Counted from the first letter of the stretch, positions 16,613-25,736 are shown. The stretch is DNA of 64,000 bases from Halobacteriales archaeon YIM A00010 (GCA_025041175.1 JAKCFJ010000002.1:1-64000), one strand, 5' to 3'. Numbers and translations: made by a program. Notes: a model not told the origin generated them from the letters alone.

Positions 16613-18316
16613 TTACTCCCGTTCCCGTTGGCGGAGTTCGACCCGTCTGATTTTGCCGCTCGCGGTTGTCGGAAGCTCCTCGACGAATTCGATCCGTCGG
16701 GGGTATTTGTACGGTGCCGTCTCCTCTTTCATGAACGATTGGAGGCGTTCTTTCAGGCGTTCGCTCGGCTCGTGGTCCTCGGTGAGCGTGATGTAGGCCT
16801 TCACGACGCTGCCTCGCTCTTCGTGAGGGCTATCGACCGCGGCGGCTTCGGCCACAGCGTCGTGGCTGACGAGCGCATCCTCGACTTCGAACGGGCCGAT
16901 GCGGTAGCCGGCGGAGATGATGATGTCGTCGGCGCGACCCTCGAAGTGGAAGTTACCGTCCTCGTCCCGGCTAGCGAGATCGCCGGTCCGGTAGTACTCC
17001 CCCTGGAACGGCTCTTCCCGGTCGGATCCGTAGTAGCCGTCGAAGATCGCCGGACAGTCGACGGGAATCGCGATCTCCCCGATCTCGCCCTGTTCGACCT
17101 CCGTCTCGTCTTCGAGGTCGATGATTGTGGTTCCGGTGCCGGGCGTCGGCTTGCCCATGCTGCCCGGCGTCACGTCGATGCCGGGGTAGTTCGTCACGAG
17201 CGCAGTCGTCTCGGTCTGGCCGTAGCCGTCCCGAGGGGTAACGCCGACCGCCTCCTGAAACCGCTCGATCGGCTCGCGGTTCAGCGGCTCACCGGCCGAC
17301 AGTGCGTCGCTGAGCGAGAGATCGTATGATTCGAGAGCAGCGTTGGCGAACAGCCGGTACTGGGTCGGAACCGCACACAGTTTGGAGACGCTCTCCGATT
17401 CGAGGAGATCCAAGAAAGTCGCTGGTTCAAACTCACCCTCGTACACCAGCTGTGTGGCACCGCTCGTCAATCCAACGCCGACGGGACTCCAGAACCACTT
17501 TGCCCACCCCGTTCCCGTCGTGGCCCACAGCAGTTCGTCGTCGAGATCGGTCTCCTCGTCGATCCCCCACCAGTAGGGGGCGTTGATCCGGTTGAAGCAG
17601 TACATCCACCGGTGTTTGTGGAGCACCGGCTTCGGCCGGCCGGTCGTTCCGCTCGTGTAGTTGATCGACATCGGGTCCTCCGATCGAATCTCGGGCCCGT
17701 CGTACTGCGAGGACTGCCCCTCGATACACTCCTGATACGCGTGCCAATCCTCCGCGTCCTGCTTCTCGCCGTCGCCGGGCTTGGCCCGGCTGTCGTCGGG
17801 CTCCGCCCGACTGCCCGAGACGCTTTGCGTCTCGCTGCCCGAGGCGCGTTGCGCCTCTCTGTCTAGGACAACGACCCGTTCGAGCGGGGAGGACTCGAAC
17901 ACGGGCCGAACCATGTCGGTGAGCGACGCGTGGACGACGATCGTCGTCGCTTCGCAGTCGTTCGCCCGGAATTCGATGTCCGAGGGCCGGAGCATCGCCG
18001 AACACGGCACGAGCAGCGCCCCCGTTTTGAGCGCACCGAGTTGGATGGCGAACGCGTCCGGATGCCGGGGAAACAGGTGCATCACTCGATCACCCTCGCC
18101 CACGCCCAACTCCGACAGTCCGGTGGCAAACCGGTTCATGTCGTCGCGCAAATCAGCGTACGTGCGCTCGACTCGTGTGCCAGCGTCGTCCAGATACCGG
18201 ACCGCGTCCCGGTCGCCGAACGCCGATGCGTGTGATTCGACCACCGACGGGATCGAATACGCGTCCGGAATCTCCCACTCGAACTCGTTTATCGCTCGTT
18301 CATAATCGATCGCCAT
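16613..18316 (-). CDS. AMP-dependent acyl-CoA synthetase with in-frame hairpin-repeat insertion
   Basis: Acyl-adenylate-forming enzyme, 567 residues, resembling medium-chain acyl-CoA synthetases. The AMP-binding P-loop YTSGTTGRPKP is at about residues 220-230. The core A5-like DGYGQTETT is present, YRTGDLASRDEDGNFHFEGRADDIIISAGYRIGPFEVE gives the later core motifs, and the C-terminal catalytic Lys lies in TASGKIRRVELR. Residues about 153-186 (DREAQRASGSETQSVSGSRAEP...) are encoded by hairpin array C; their Ser/Gly/Arg composition is unlike the rest of the protein. The insertion is a multiple of three and leaves the frame open, in a loop before the P-loop. Activity may be preserved. Confidence 0.88.
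   Translation of the reverse strand: MAIDYERAINEFEWEIPDAYSIPSVVESHASAFGDRDAVRYLDDAGTRVERTYADLRDDMNRFATGLSELGVGEGDRVMHLFPRHPDAFAIQLGALKTGALLVPCSAMLRPSDIEFRANDCEATTIVVHASLTDMVRPVFESSPLERVVVLDREAQRASGSETQSVSGSRAEPDDSRAKPGDGEKQDAEDWHAYQECIEGQSSQYDGPEIRSEDPMSINYTSGTTGRPKPVLHKHRWMYCFNRINAPYWWGIDEETDLDDELLWATTGTGWAKWFWSPVGVGLTSGATQLVYEGEFEPATFLDLLESESVSKLCAVPTQYRLFANAALESYDLSLSDALSAGEPLNREPIERFQEAVGVTPRDGYGQTETTALVTNYPGIDVTPGSMGKPTPGTGTTIIDLEDETEVEQGEIGEIAIPVDCPAIFDGYYGSDREEPFQGEYYRTGDLASRDEDGNFHFEGRADDIIISAGYRIGPFEVEDALVSHDAVAEAAAVDSPHEERGSVVKAYITLTEDHEPSERLKERLQSFMKEETAPYKYPRRIEFVEELPTTASGKIRRVELRQRERE
17774..17857. repeat. Hairpin-repeat array C, inside the acyl-CoA synthetase gene
   Basis: Four perfect 3-nt-loop hairpins: 17774-17790 (loop TTG), 17795-17811 (TCC), 17816-17834 (TTT) and 17841-17857 (GTT), all closed by C-G. 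They lie in frame within coding sequence on the minus strand. The 24 bases 17834-17857 are identical to 14576-14599 in array B, showing common origin. Confidence 0.9.
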
Positions 18317-18375
18317 AATTGGTTGTATTGATATACTGTCTTGAGTGTTTTGACAACTATATTATATTTTAATTA

Positions 18376-18558
18376 TCAGATATAGGGACGCCCCACCCGT
18401 TCGTTGAGCCGCTGGCTTCGAAGCCGAGTGTAGTGAAAAAGCCCGCTGTCGTCGTGGTTCGCAGCGAGGAATTCCTCGACGGCCGCCGTGTGGCACATGT
18501 TCTCAACGCACGTCACCGGACAGCTATCTTGAAAGTCGATCCAGCGCCCGCTCGACAT
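18376..18558 (-). CDS. Possible small Cys-containing protein overlapping the zinc-ribbon gene
   Basis: A 60-residue open frame from the ATG complement at 18556-18558, overlapping the last 35 bp of the zinc-ribbon gene. The product (…DFQDSCPVTCVENMCHTAAVEEFLAANHDDSGLFHYTRL…) is acidic enough and rich enough in structure-forming residues to look real. It has a CPVTCVENMC cluster that could bind metal. Family not recognised. It could be translationally coupled to the zinc-ribbon gene, or be chance sequence. Confidence 0.4.
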   Translation of the reverse strand: MSSGRWIDFQDSCPVTCVENMCHTAAVEEFLAANHDDSGLFHYTRLRSQRLNERVGRPYI

Positions 18559-18712
18559 CGACAGTGGTCTCGACCGTGCCACGTTCACCACCGGGCACCT
18601 CGTCGGCACGGGGATAGAAGTTGATCCCTCCACAGCTGGGACACCGACGAGTCTCCGGGCCGTCGATAGCCGTCCCACAATCGCCACACAGCCAGTCGAT
18701 GCTCGACGGCAT
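18524..18712 (-). CDS. Small zinc-ribbon protein
   Basis: A 62-residue protein with two CxxC pairs: CGDCG near residues 9-13 and CPSCGG near 24-29. This is a rubredoxin-like/zinc-ribbon knuckle layout that should bind one zinc. The remainder is acidic (VPGGERGTVETTVDVERALDRLSR). Such mini zinc fingers are numerous in haloarchaea and mostly of unknown function. It is separated from the acyl-CoA synthetase gene by the small frame at 18376-18558. Confidence 0.75.
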   Translation of the reverse strand: MPSSIDWLCGDCGTAIDGPETRRCPSCGGINFYPRADEVPGGERGTVETTVDVERALDRLSR

Positions 18713-18951
18713 AGTGGTCGAACGTACGAGCTCCGGTCGGTTAATCGTTCGCTCGCCGTGTGATAGGAGACGCTCGTCGGATCCGCCCCTAGAGAAATCA
18801 GAGAATATGAATTACCATATTAATATAGAGTCTGCCACAATACGTGCTAAAATATAAAGTCCGTGCCGCGAGTCACTACGATGTGCATTGGATCGGCAAA
18901 TGAACGACCCTCATAGCGATACGATCGAGGAATCGACCTGATTACGTTCAT

Positions 18952-19905
18952 ATGACAAATAGAAGAGATGAAGACCTGGACAAAGAAAGCGTCACTAGGG
19001 AGGCGATTGATCGTGCCGAATCGGGCGCGCCGGCCGCTGGATGGGCAATCCGTGATCGTTTCTCGTCCCACGAGATCCTCCAGCGGGTGATTGCGAGCGC
19101 CGACGAAGAAATCGCTACCGGCAAGCAGGAACTCGTTTTCAGCGGGTTCGCCGCCGGCTTTGCGATCGTGTTGACGTTCATCGGGCATGCAGTGGGTAAG
19201 GCATACTTCCCCCACAACAACTTTCTCAGCGCTGTTCTCTATCCACTGGGATTCATATACATCATTCTCGGTCGCTATCAGCTCTACACCGAGAACACGC
19301 TCCCGCCAGTCGTGTTGGTGTTGGCTCGGCTCGCCAGCCTGCCGTTGCTGTTTCGGGTGTGGACGATCGTGCTGGCCGGGAACGTTCTCGGGGCCGGCCT
19401 CGGGGCGTTCATTCTCGCCAATACACACGTCCTCTCACCAGCGGCGATGGAGGCAGGGACTGTGTTCACGAAACACGGTCTCGAACTCGCGTGGTGGGAC
19501 GTGTTTTTCAAATCGCTGTTCGCTGGCTGGCTCGTCGCTGGAGTGGTGTGGCTCGGAAACGCCGCACGCGATACGATCGCTCGGCTGTTGCTCATCTACA
19601 TCGCCTTTTATACGATTGCCGTGGCCGATCTCTTTCACGTCGTCACTACTGCGTGTGATGTGTTCTATTTCGTGTTCGTCGGCGAGGGCGGCCTGCACGC
19701 TTTCTATGAGTTCTGGTTGCCGGTATTGCTCGGAAACACTGTCGGTGGCGTGCTCCTCGTCGGACTCGTGAATTTCGCCCAGGCCGAAAAGCGTCGCTTT
19801 CCAGAAGTCCGTGTACTCTCCGTGCGTGAGCTGCTGTTCAGCTGGGAAGGGGGACAATCAAGCGCGACAGCCCGTTCATCCGCCGGGGAATCCGAATCCG
19901 AGTGA
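18952..19905 (+). CDS. Formate/nitrite transporter (FNT) family channel
   Basis: A 317-residue membrane protein with a hydrophilic N-terminus of about 60 residues and six hydrophobic segments in the FNT arrangement. Recognisable FNT features are the amphipathic entry helix SHEILQRVIASADEEIATGKQELVFSGFAAGF, the LGRYQLYTENTL segment and the C-terminal GNTVGGVLLVGLVNFAQAEKRR. FNT channels move small monovalent anions (formate, nitrite, hydrosulfide, lactate). The substrate here is unknown and no formate or nitrite enzyme is nearby. Confidence 0.9.
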   Translation: MTNRRDEDLDKESVTREAIDRAESGAPAAGWAIRDRFSSHEILQRVIASADEEIATGKQELVFSGFAAGFAIVLTFIGHAVGKAYFPHNNFLSAVLYPLGFIYIILGRYQLYTENTLPPVVLVLARLASLPLLFRVWTIVLAGNVLGAGLGAFILANTHVLSPAAMEAGTVFTKHGLELAWWDVFFKSLFAGWLVAGVVWLGNAARDTIARLLLIYIAFYTIAVADLFHVVTTACDVFYFVFVGEGGLHAFYEFWLPVLLGNTVGGVLLVGLVNFAQAEKRRFPEVRVLSVRELLFSWEGGQSSATARSSAGESESE

Positions 19906-20118
19906 ACGGACTATCTCGCCAGTGAAAAATCGCGTGCGTATCGAGTGGCTACCTCGCAGACAGCGGCGGTGATGTGACAAAGACCGCTGGTTCCACAGAC
20001 CGTTCGAGGGATTTTCTCTCGACTTATCACCGATCCTACTGTGGGATCTGACCGGGAATTACGCGTCATTTTCCCCGTGTATCCCCCGAGTATTCAAGTG
20101 CTTCGTACACAAAGGAGC

Positions 20119-20409
20119 ATGTCGTGGTATGCAATGACATCACAATGGAATGATGTGAGCTTCGTCCTCGCATCGACGTATCGGGTCAACGTTCTCGATC
20201 AGTTGTCAGACAGTTCGACGACACCGTCACAGCTTGCCAGTGAGGCCCAACTTCCGATCTCTCACGTGTCACGGGCCCTACGCGAGCTTCGTGACCACGC
20301 ACTCGTCAAACTACTCGTTCCAGAGGATCGGAAGAAGGATCGTATCTACGGAATCACCGATCAGGGAGCCGAAGTCTGGGAAACGATCGAATCCCAAAAT
20401 CTTGCGTAA
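20119..20409 (+). CDS. Winged-helix transcriptional regulator
   Basis: A 96-residue winged-helix protein. WNDVSFVLASTYRVNVLDQLSDSSTTPSQLASEAQLPISHVSRALRELRDHALVKLL forms the HTH, followed by a wing (EDRKKDRIYGITDQG). This is the usual small haloarchaeal ArsR/MarR-like layout. ATG 20119 is preceded directly by AAAGGAG, so this gene may use a Shine-Dalgarno site; ATG 20134 is an alternative. It sits 50 bp upstream of the disrupted AIM24 gene; target unknown. Confidence 0.8.
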   Translation: MSWYAMTSQWNDVSFVLASTYRVNVLDQLSDSSTTPSQLASEAQLPISHVSRALRELRDHALVKLLVPEDRKKDRIYGITDQGAEVWETIESQNLA

Positions 20410-20457
20410 AATCGATATCTATTATACACCACTGCACGACCGATACCGAGAGTATCA

Positions 20458-21121
20458 ATGGATATAGGAAAATTCACTGCGGAGAACGCGTCTGACGACG
20501 GTGGAGGGACGTTCCAACTCGAACACTCGAAACTGCTTGACATCGATCTGGAACGGGACGACCATGGCCAAAGCCGGCTCGATGATCGGCTACACGGGAG
20601 ACATCTCCTTCGAACGGACATCCGCAGGCGGATTGAAAGGAATGCTCAAGAGATCCGTCACCTCCGAAGATTCCGTGTTGATGGCGGCCGAGGGAAGCGG
20701 CCACCTGTATCTGGCCGATCAAGGCAAGGAGATACAGCTGCTCGAACTCTCGGACGACGACGCGATCAGCGTCAATGGAAACGACATCTTGGCGTTCGAA
20801 GACACGATCGACTGGGACATCAAAATGATGAAAAGCTTCGGGGGCACGTCCACCGGCGGGCTGTTCAACGTCCACCTCGATGGACCTGGACACGTCGCCA
20901 TCACTACACACGGGGAACCGTTGGTCGTCGTCCCGCCAGTGAACACTGATCCCGACGCCAGTGTCGCGTGGAGCGCCACTATCTCGCCCGATGTCACGAC
21001 GGATATGAACATCAAAACGTTTCTCGGCCGCTCCTCCGGAGAGACCTACCAGCTCGAATTCTCCGACGAAGAGGAGTTCGTGGTCCTCCAGCCGTTCGAG
21101 GAAACGCTCCCGAACGAGTAG
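20458..21121 (+). pseudogene. AIM24 family protein, apparent single-base frameshift
   Basis: The AIM24/DUF124 family normally starts MDI.EFTA.NA...G.GTFQLE..KLLE..L....MAKAGSM.AYTGDI.FER. Here the first part (MDIGKFTAENASDDGGGTFQLEHSKLLDIDLERDD) is in frame with ATG 20458. The rest (MAKAGSMIGYTGDISFERTSAGGLKGML…) is in the next frame from 20564. One extra C at 20562/20563 explains the break. Either the gene is inactive, translation restarts at ATG 20564, or the base is a sequencing error. The downstream part is otherwise intact, ending VVLQPFEETLPNE. Confidence 0.85.
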
Positions 21122-21206
21122 ATTAATGAGTCGTTACGTCGCCTTTCCCATTCTATGACAAATACACGGTGTGGTTTTTTGCTACCTCCCCTACTGACGT
21201 TCCGGT

Positions 21207-22655
21207 ATGGAGCTGTGGGGTGGAGAGAGCTACTGGCTCGTTCGGTTCGTGTTTCAGCGCCTGCTCGCCGTCATCTACCTAGTGGCCTTTCTCGTTGCGC
21301 TACGCCAGTTCCGGCCCCTTGCGGGCGAGGAGGGCCTGTTGCCGATCGGGGAGTACGTCGAAAACGCCAACTTCACGGAGCGGCCCAGCCTCTTTTATTT
21401 CGTTCCCGACGACCGCGCTATCAGCGCAGCCGGAGCGGTCGGGGTGGGTCTCTCCGTGGTCGCGCTCGTTGGGGGACCCTACTGGCTGCCCGAACCGTAC
21501 CCCGTTCCAGCCTCGGTAGCCCTCTGGTTGGTGTTGTGGGCGCTGTATCTCTCCTTCGTGAACGCCGGCCGGCTCTTCTATGGCTACGGCTGGGAGACGA
21601 TGCTGCTCGAAACCGGGTTCTTAGCGGTCTTTCTCGGGGCGGGAGCGACCGGGCCACCCGTCGTGATCGTCTGGCTGCTCATATGGGTCCTCTTCCGGAA
21701 CATGTTCGGTGCCGGACTCATCAAAATCCGCGGTGACGAGTGCTGGCGGGATCTGACCTGTCTCGATTACCATTACGAAACCCAGCCGATGCCGAACCCG
21801 GCGAGCTGGTTCGCCCACCACCTCCCCGATCGGTTCCACCGCGCGGAGGTGCTCGGCAACCACGCTGTCGAGCTAGTGATCCCGTTTCTGTTGTTCGCGC
21901 CACAGCCCTACCGGTCGGTCGCGGGCGGGGGGATAATCCTCTTTCAGCTGTGGCTCATGGTCACGGGCAACTTCTCGTGGCTGAACGCCCTGACGGGCGT
22001 CCAGGGCGTGGTAACGTTCAGCGACGGCGTGCTCACAGCGGTCCTCCCCGTTGGAGTTCCGACTGCCAGCCCACCGCCGTCGGTTCTCGACGGCGTCGCG
22101 GTGCTCGTGGCCGTGGTGGTCGTCCTCCTGAGCGTGCAACCGGTCCGGAACATGCTCTCGTCTACCCAAGTGATGAACACTTCCTTCGATCCGCTGCACC
22201 TCGTCAACACCTACGGCGCGTTCGGTTCGATCACGAAAACCCGGTATCAGCTCGTTATCGAAGGGGCCCAAACACCGGAACCCGAGGAAGACGACTGGAA
22301 CGCCTACGAGTTCGAGGGGCAGCCGGTCCGAACGGACCGGCGGCCGCCCCAGTGGGCACCGTACCACCTCCGGCTGGACTGGCAGCTGTGGTTCGCCTCG
22401 ATGCGTCCCCGCCCCGGTCCCCGACAGCGGTGGCTCCTCGCGCTGCTCGGAAAACTCCTCGAAAACGACGACGCAACCCTCTCCCTGCTCCGGGACAACC
22501 CATTCCCGAACGAGCCGCCGGAACTGGTGCGCGTACACCGGTATCGGTACCGGTTCACGACGCCCGAAGAACGCGCCGAAACCGGTCAGTGGTGGCGTCG
22601 TGAACGCGTCGGGTCGTACGTCGATCCGGTGTCAGCAACGGAACTCCGGCGGTGA
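21207..22655 (+). CDS. Lipase maturation factor family membrane protein
   Basis: A 482-residue multipass protein of the LMF1/LMF2 (DUF1222) family. Signature segments visible include FRNMFGAGLIKIRGDECWRDLTCLDYHYETQPMPNPASWF, NTYGAFGSITKTRYQLVIEG, PPQWAPYHLRLDWQLWFASM, and a C-terminal RVHRYRYRFTTPEERAETGQWWRRE. About eight hydrophobic helices are visible before residue 320. Vertebrate LMF1 helps lipases fold in the ER; the archaeal role is unknown, perhaps folding of secreted proteins. No lipase gene is adjacent. Confidence 0.9.
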   Translation: MELWGGESYWLVRFVFQRLLAVIYLVAFLVALRQFRPLAGEEGLLPIGEYVENANFTERPSLFYFVPDDRAISAAGAVGVGLSVVALVGGPYWLPEPYPVPASVALWLVLWALYLSFVNAGRLFYGYGWETMLLETGFLAVFLGAGATGPPVVIVWLLIWVLFRNMFGAGLIKIRGDECWRDLTCLDYHYETQPMPNPASWFAHHLPDRFHRAEVLGNHAVELVIPFLLFAPQPYRSVAGGGIILFQLWLMVTGNFSWLNALTGVQGVVTFSDGVLTAVLPVGVPTASPPPSVLDGVAVLVAVVVVLLSVQPVRNMLSSTQVMNTSFDPLHLVNTYGAFGSITKTRYQLVIEGAQTPEPEEDDWNAYEFEGQPVRTDRRPPQWAPYHLRLDWQLWFASMRPRPGPRQRWLLALLGKLLENDDATLSLLRDNPFPNEPPELVRVHRYRYRFTTPEERAETGQWWRRERVGSYVDPVSATELRR

Positions 22656-22838
22656 GGGCCAGAATGCCCAACACGCACACATATGAAAGACATCCAACTA
22701 CTTCGGTTGTGATTCCGTTGACGATCGTCGCCGGATCGTCGAGCTTACCACAGACGACCAGTGGACGAAGCGCGCCCAGATGATACCCATACCTACAAAA
22801 GGGATGGCCCGCCAATGACTCCTAACGGTGATATCTAA

Positions 22839-23540
22839 ATGGGTAATCCGTTCGTTGAAGATTTAAATGACATATTCCGTGGCGTTCGTGTACGGGTAGA
22901 GACGGGATCGCACACGTACGAGGGATGGGGTGGCCGCTGGAACTACAGTGATCAGGCGTTTCTCGTGTACGACGCAGAGCGCGGCGACGGAGAGCACGTC
23001 GGTGCTGTCACGATCACCGCGCCCGAGACCGTCGAGCGTCTCGATCCGCTGTCTTCGATCACGGAGATCCGGACTGACGCCGTCGTGCCGTCGCCGTACA
23101 GCGTTCGTGGGACGGACGACCCGGATCACCAGCAGTTCGTGAAGCTCACCCGCGAACGCGGACACCTCCTGACGTATCCGACCGTCCGATCCGTGGATGC
23201 GCCCGACCACGCGTACGAGGTGGTAGCGGGCCACCGGCGGTTCCACGCCGCCCGGAAGGCGGGACTCGAGACGATCGCGGTTCGGACCGTCGATCTCGAC
23301 GACTGGGAGGCGGCCAGGTGGTTCGTCGACGAGCACATTCCGGTCGAAGGAGGAACCGAACAGGACATGTATTCCCAGCGAGATATCGATCGGGCGATCG
23401 AGCGCCTTCGAGAGGAGTGGCCCGACGAGCGACTCCACGAGTTGACGCCGCTCGTCCCGTATCTTCGAAAAGTGCTGGCCCCAACGCGGTGTGAAGCCAT
23501 CCGCCGAGGCCACGTCACCAACGGGCGAACTCCGCTGTGA
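22839..23540 (+). CDS. ParB/sulfiredoxin-like domain protein
   Basis: A 233-residue protein. The central region contains the ParB N-terminal motif VVAGHRRFHAARKAGLETIAVRTVDLDDWEA (near residues 127-157), preceded by HLLTYPTVRSVD. The N-terminal part (FRGVRVRVETGSHTYEGWGGRW) looks like a small beta domain. Such stand-alone ParB-like proteins in haloarchaea are not necessarily partition factors; some are CTP-binding or nuclease-like. No ParA is adjacent, so I do not claim chromosome partition. Confidence 0.8.
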   Translation: MGNPFVEDLNDIFRGVRVRVETGSHTYEGWGGRWNYSDQAFLVYDAERGDGEHVGAVTITAPETVERLDPLSSITEIRTDAVVPSPYSVRGTDDPDHQQFVKLTRERGHLLTYPTVRSVDAPDHAYEVVAGHRRFHAARKAGLETIAVRTVDLDDWEAARWFVDEHIPVEGGTEQDMYSQRDIDRAIERLREEWPDERLHELTPLVPYLRKVLAPTRCEAIRRGHVTNGRTPL

Positions 23541-23706
23541 TGCGATGGAGCCGCGCCCGTGGGGGCACCGCTGTTCGCGGTCCGCCCTGCTTCCACCCCG
23601 ACCCCCATCCGCTAGTCCGACTGCCGACTGGATCAGTGCCTTCCCGTCGGATCGTCTCCGAACCACGCAGACCGACACACCAACCGATTCACACAGATTC
23701 ACACCA

Positions 23707-25383
23707 ATGACAGAGCCAGATTCGTTTACGATCACGCCGCTCGGTGGCGCTCAGGAAGTCGGCCGTTCGTGCTATCACGTGGCCCTCGGCGATCGCGCGT
23801 TTCTCGTCGACTGCGGGCTTCGTCAATCGACGCCCGTCACGTTTCCGGATTTCCACGCAATCACCGGACCGATCGACGCCGTGTTTCTCACCCACGCCCA
23901 CATCGACCACATCGGTGGGTTGGCTCTCCTCGAACGCGAGGGGTATCTCGCCGACGACGCGCCGATCATCTGCACGCAGCCGACTGCGACGTTGGCCAAC
24001 ACCTTGCTATCGGACTCGCTGGAGATCTACAGCTCCGACTGTGCCCGCGCCGGTCGGACCCAACGCTTCGACGAGCAGGACCTCGAGGCCGTCCTGAAGC
24101 GGTTCGACACCCGAAAGTACGGAACAGGGGTGTTCCACAGCGTCCAGTACCAGTTCGGCAGCGCCGGTCACCTGCTGGGAAGCGCGTGGCTCGCGCTCGA
24201 ACACGATCGGCGACGCGTGGTGTTTTCGGGCGATCTCGGCGGTCGCTCGGGCCACCTTCGAGAGATCGATACGCCGCCGTCGGCGGACGTGTTGTTCCTC
24301 GAAAGCACCTACGGCGACCGGGACACCCACCCCTCGTTCAGCGGGGCACAAACCACCCTGTGGGAGGAGATCTGCGCGGCGGTCAAGCGGGATCTGCCCG
24401 TGTTATTACCCACGTTCGCCGTCGGGCGCGCCCAGGAGTTGCTCCAGTTGTTCACCCAGCGGATCCGCTCTCAACAGGCTTCGCCGGAGATCCTCGAGAA
24501 GATGGAGATCGTTTACGACGGAATGATCGAGGACTCGATGCAGATCTACCACGCCTTCGTGCGCAACGAGTGGCTGGCCGACAACGTCGTCACCTACAAG
24601 ACCGATCACAACGACAGCAAACCGTTCCTGCCCGAACAGGCGTGGACGCCCTCCCAAGTCGCGGAACGCGAACGGCTCATCGCCGACGCCGCCGACGGGG
24701 AGACGGTGCCGGTGATCGTCGCTCCCTCGGGGATGTTCACCGGTGGGTGGTCGCCGTGGTATCTCTGGCAGCTGACCGAACACTGCGAGACGGCCCGCGT
24801 CTTCATCACGGGGTTCCAGGCTGCCTACACGCCCGGACGAGCGCTGCTCGAAGCCGAGGAAGAATCGGTCGAGGTCGAGATCACCGGACTCATGGAGCCA
24901 GAACAGGCTGACGATCTCATGAGCGAGGGGTACGGAATCCACCGCAAATCGATCAGCGTGCCCCGCAACTGGGTCGGCCGGATCGACGGCTTCAGCGCCC
25001 ACGCCTCCCGACAGGGGCTGTTGCACTTCGCTAGAGAGGTCGATCCCGCAAACATCCACCTCATCCACGGCGAACCGGAGACGATCAAAGCCTTCCGGAA
25101 CTACCTCCAAGAGAACACTTCGGCCATGGTGTCGGCGGCGACCAAAGGCGTCTCAGTGCCCATCGACTGGGCGACCGCCAAAAGCGGCCTTCCGTCCGAC
25201 GCCAACGGAGCGACCGAGGCGACGGACCAAGCGTCGACCGACGCAGCCGAGGAGCACATCGATCCCGAGGCGCTGTCTCAGTTCGCGGGCGAGAGCGACG
25301 CGTTCACCGACGAGCAGGAGGCGCGAATCCGGGCGCTCGTTCGTGAAGAACTGGCACGGCTCGCGCTCGGGAACGGGGAGTGA
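23707..25383 (+). CDS. Beta-CASP metallo-beta-lactamase family ribonuclease
   Basis: A 558-residue nuclease of the metallo-beta-lactamase/beta-CASP group, starting at ATG 23707 (MTEPDSFTITPLGGAQEVGRS). The metal site HxHxDH is at residues 63-68 (LTHAHIDHIGG). GSAGHLLGSAWL, FSGDLGGR and LESTYGDRD are characteristic, followed by the beta-CASP motifs PTFAVGRAQELL, APSGMFTGG and FSAHASRQGL, with HGEPETIKAF at the C-terminal end. The last roughly 60 residues are an acidic tail. Probable role: archaeal 5'-3' exonuclease or endonuclease in mRNA turnover. There is no KH domain, so it is not the aCPSF1 type. Confidence 0.92.
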   Translation: MTEPDSFTITPLGGAQEVGRSCYHVALGDRAFLVDCGLRQSTPVTFPDFHAITGPIDAVFLTHAHIDHIGGLALLEREGYLADDAPIICTQPTATLANTLLSDSLEIYSSDCARAGRTQRFDEQDLEAVLKRFDTRKYGTGVFHSVQYQFGSAGHLLGSAWLALEHDRRRVVFSGDLGGRSGHLREIDTPPSADVLFLESTYGDRDTHPSFSGAQTTLWEEICAAVKRDLPVLLPTFAVGRAQELLQLFTQRIRSQQASPEILEKMEIVYDGMIEDSMQIYHAFVRNEWLADNVVTYKTDHNDSKPFLPEQAWTPSQVAERERLIADAADGETVPVIVAPSGMFTGGWSPWYLWQLTEHCETARVFITGFQAAYTPGRALLEAEEESVEVEITGLMEPEQADDLMSEGYGIHRKSISVPRNWVGRIDGFSAHASRQGLLHFAREVDPANIHLIHGEPETIKAFRNYLQENTSAMVSAATKGVSVPIDWATAKSGLPSDANGATEATDQASTDAAEEHIDPEALSQFAGESDAFTDEQEARIRALVREELARLALGNGE

Positions 25384-25399
25384 ACGGTGCCCGTGTCCG

Positions 25400-25555
25400 T
25401 TACTGATCGGCGTTTTCCTCGGAGTCCGGGCGTCGGGTCGTCGAGGAGGATCGATACAGGTTGACGACCAACCCCGCGACGAACGCGAGAAGCGCAGTGA
25501 TTCCGAGCCAAACGAGGTTGGGATGCTCGAATCCCAAGTGCAGTGGAACGACCAT
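25400..25555 (-). CDS. Small single-helix membrane protein
   Basis: A 51-residue protein (MVVPLHLGFEHPNLVWLGITALLAFVAGLVVNLYRS…) with one transmembrane helix at about residues 14-34 and a charged tail ending RRPDSEENADQ. An upstream in-frame extension is unlike protein. Convergent with the beta-CASP gene, 16 bp apart. Function unknown. Confidence 0.65.
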   Translation of the reverse strand: MVVPLHLGFEHPNLVWLGITALLAFVAGLVVNLYRSSSTTRRPDSEENADQ

Positions 25556-25703
25556 GGTATCCGTACAGGAGACGGTTACATGCCAGTTTCGATACCCGCA
25601 GTCGTCGATGCCACGAACCGGCGGGGCTGGAAACACACCGAACGAACAGAGCGTCGGGGCTGGTTACGCCACTGTAACCACCCGACACGAATGATAGCTA
25701 ACT

Positions 25704-25711
25704 GATTTATC
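25704..25711 (+). promoter_or_regulatory. TATA-like box for nitroreductase gene
   Basis: GATTTATC lies centred about 29 nt before ATG 25737, which would place the transcription start at or next to this ATG. It supports ATG 25737 over the upstream GTG 25719. Confidence 0.5.
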
Positions 25712-25736
25712 TCCCACGGTGGTACTGAGCGATACG

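Noticed and set aside
22839-23540. Chromosome partition ParB
   Set aside because: Only the N-terminal ParB-like domain is present; no ParA and no parS-like palindromes were found.
23491-23706. N-terminal extension of the beta-CASP nuclease
   Set aside because: The extension is Pro/Ser/Arg-rich and overlaps the previous gene; family similarity starts exactly at ATG 23707.
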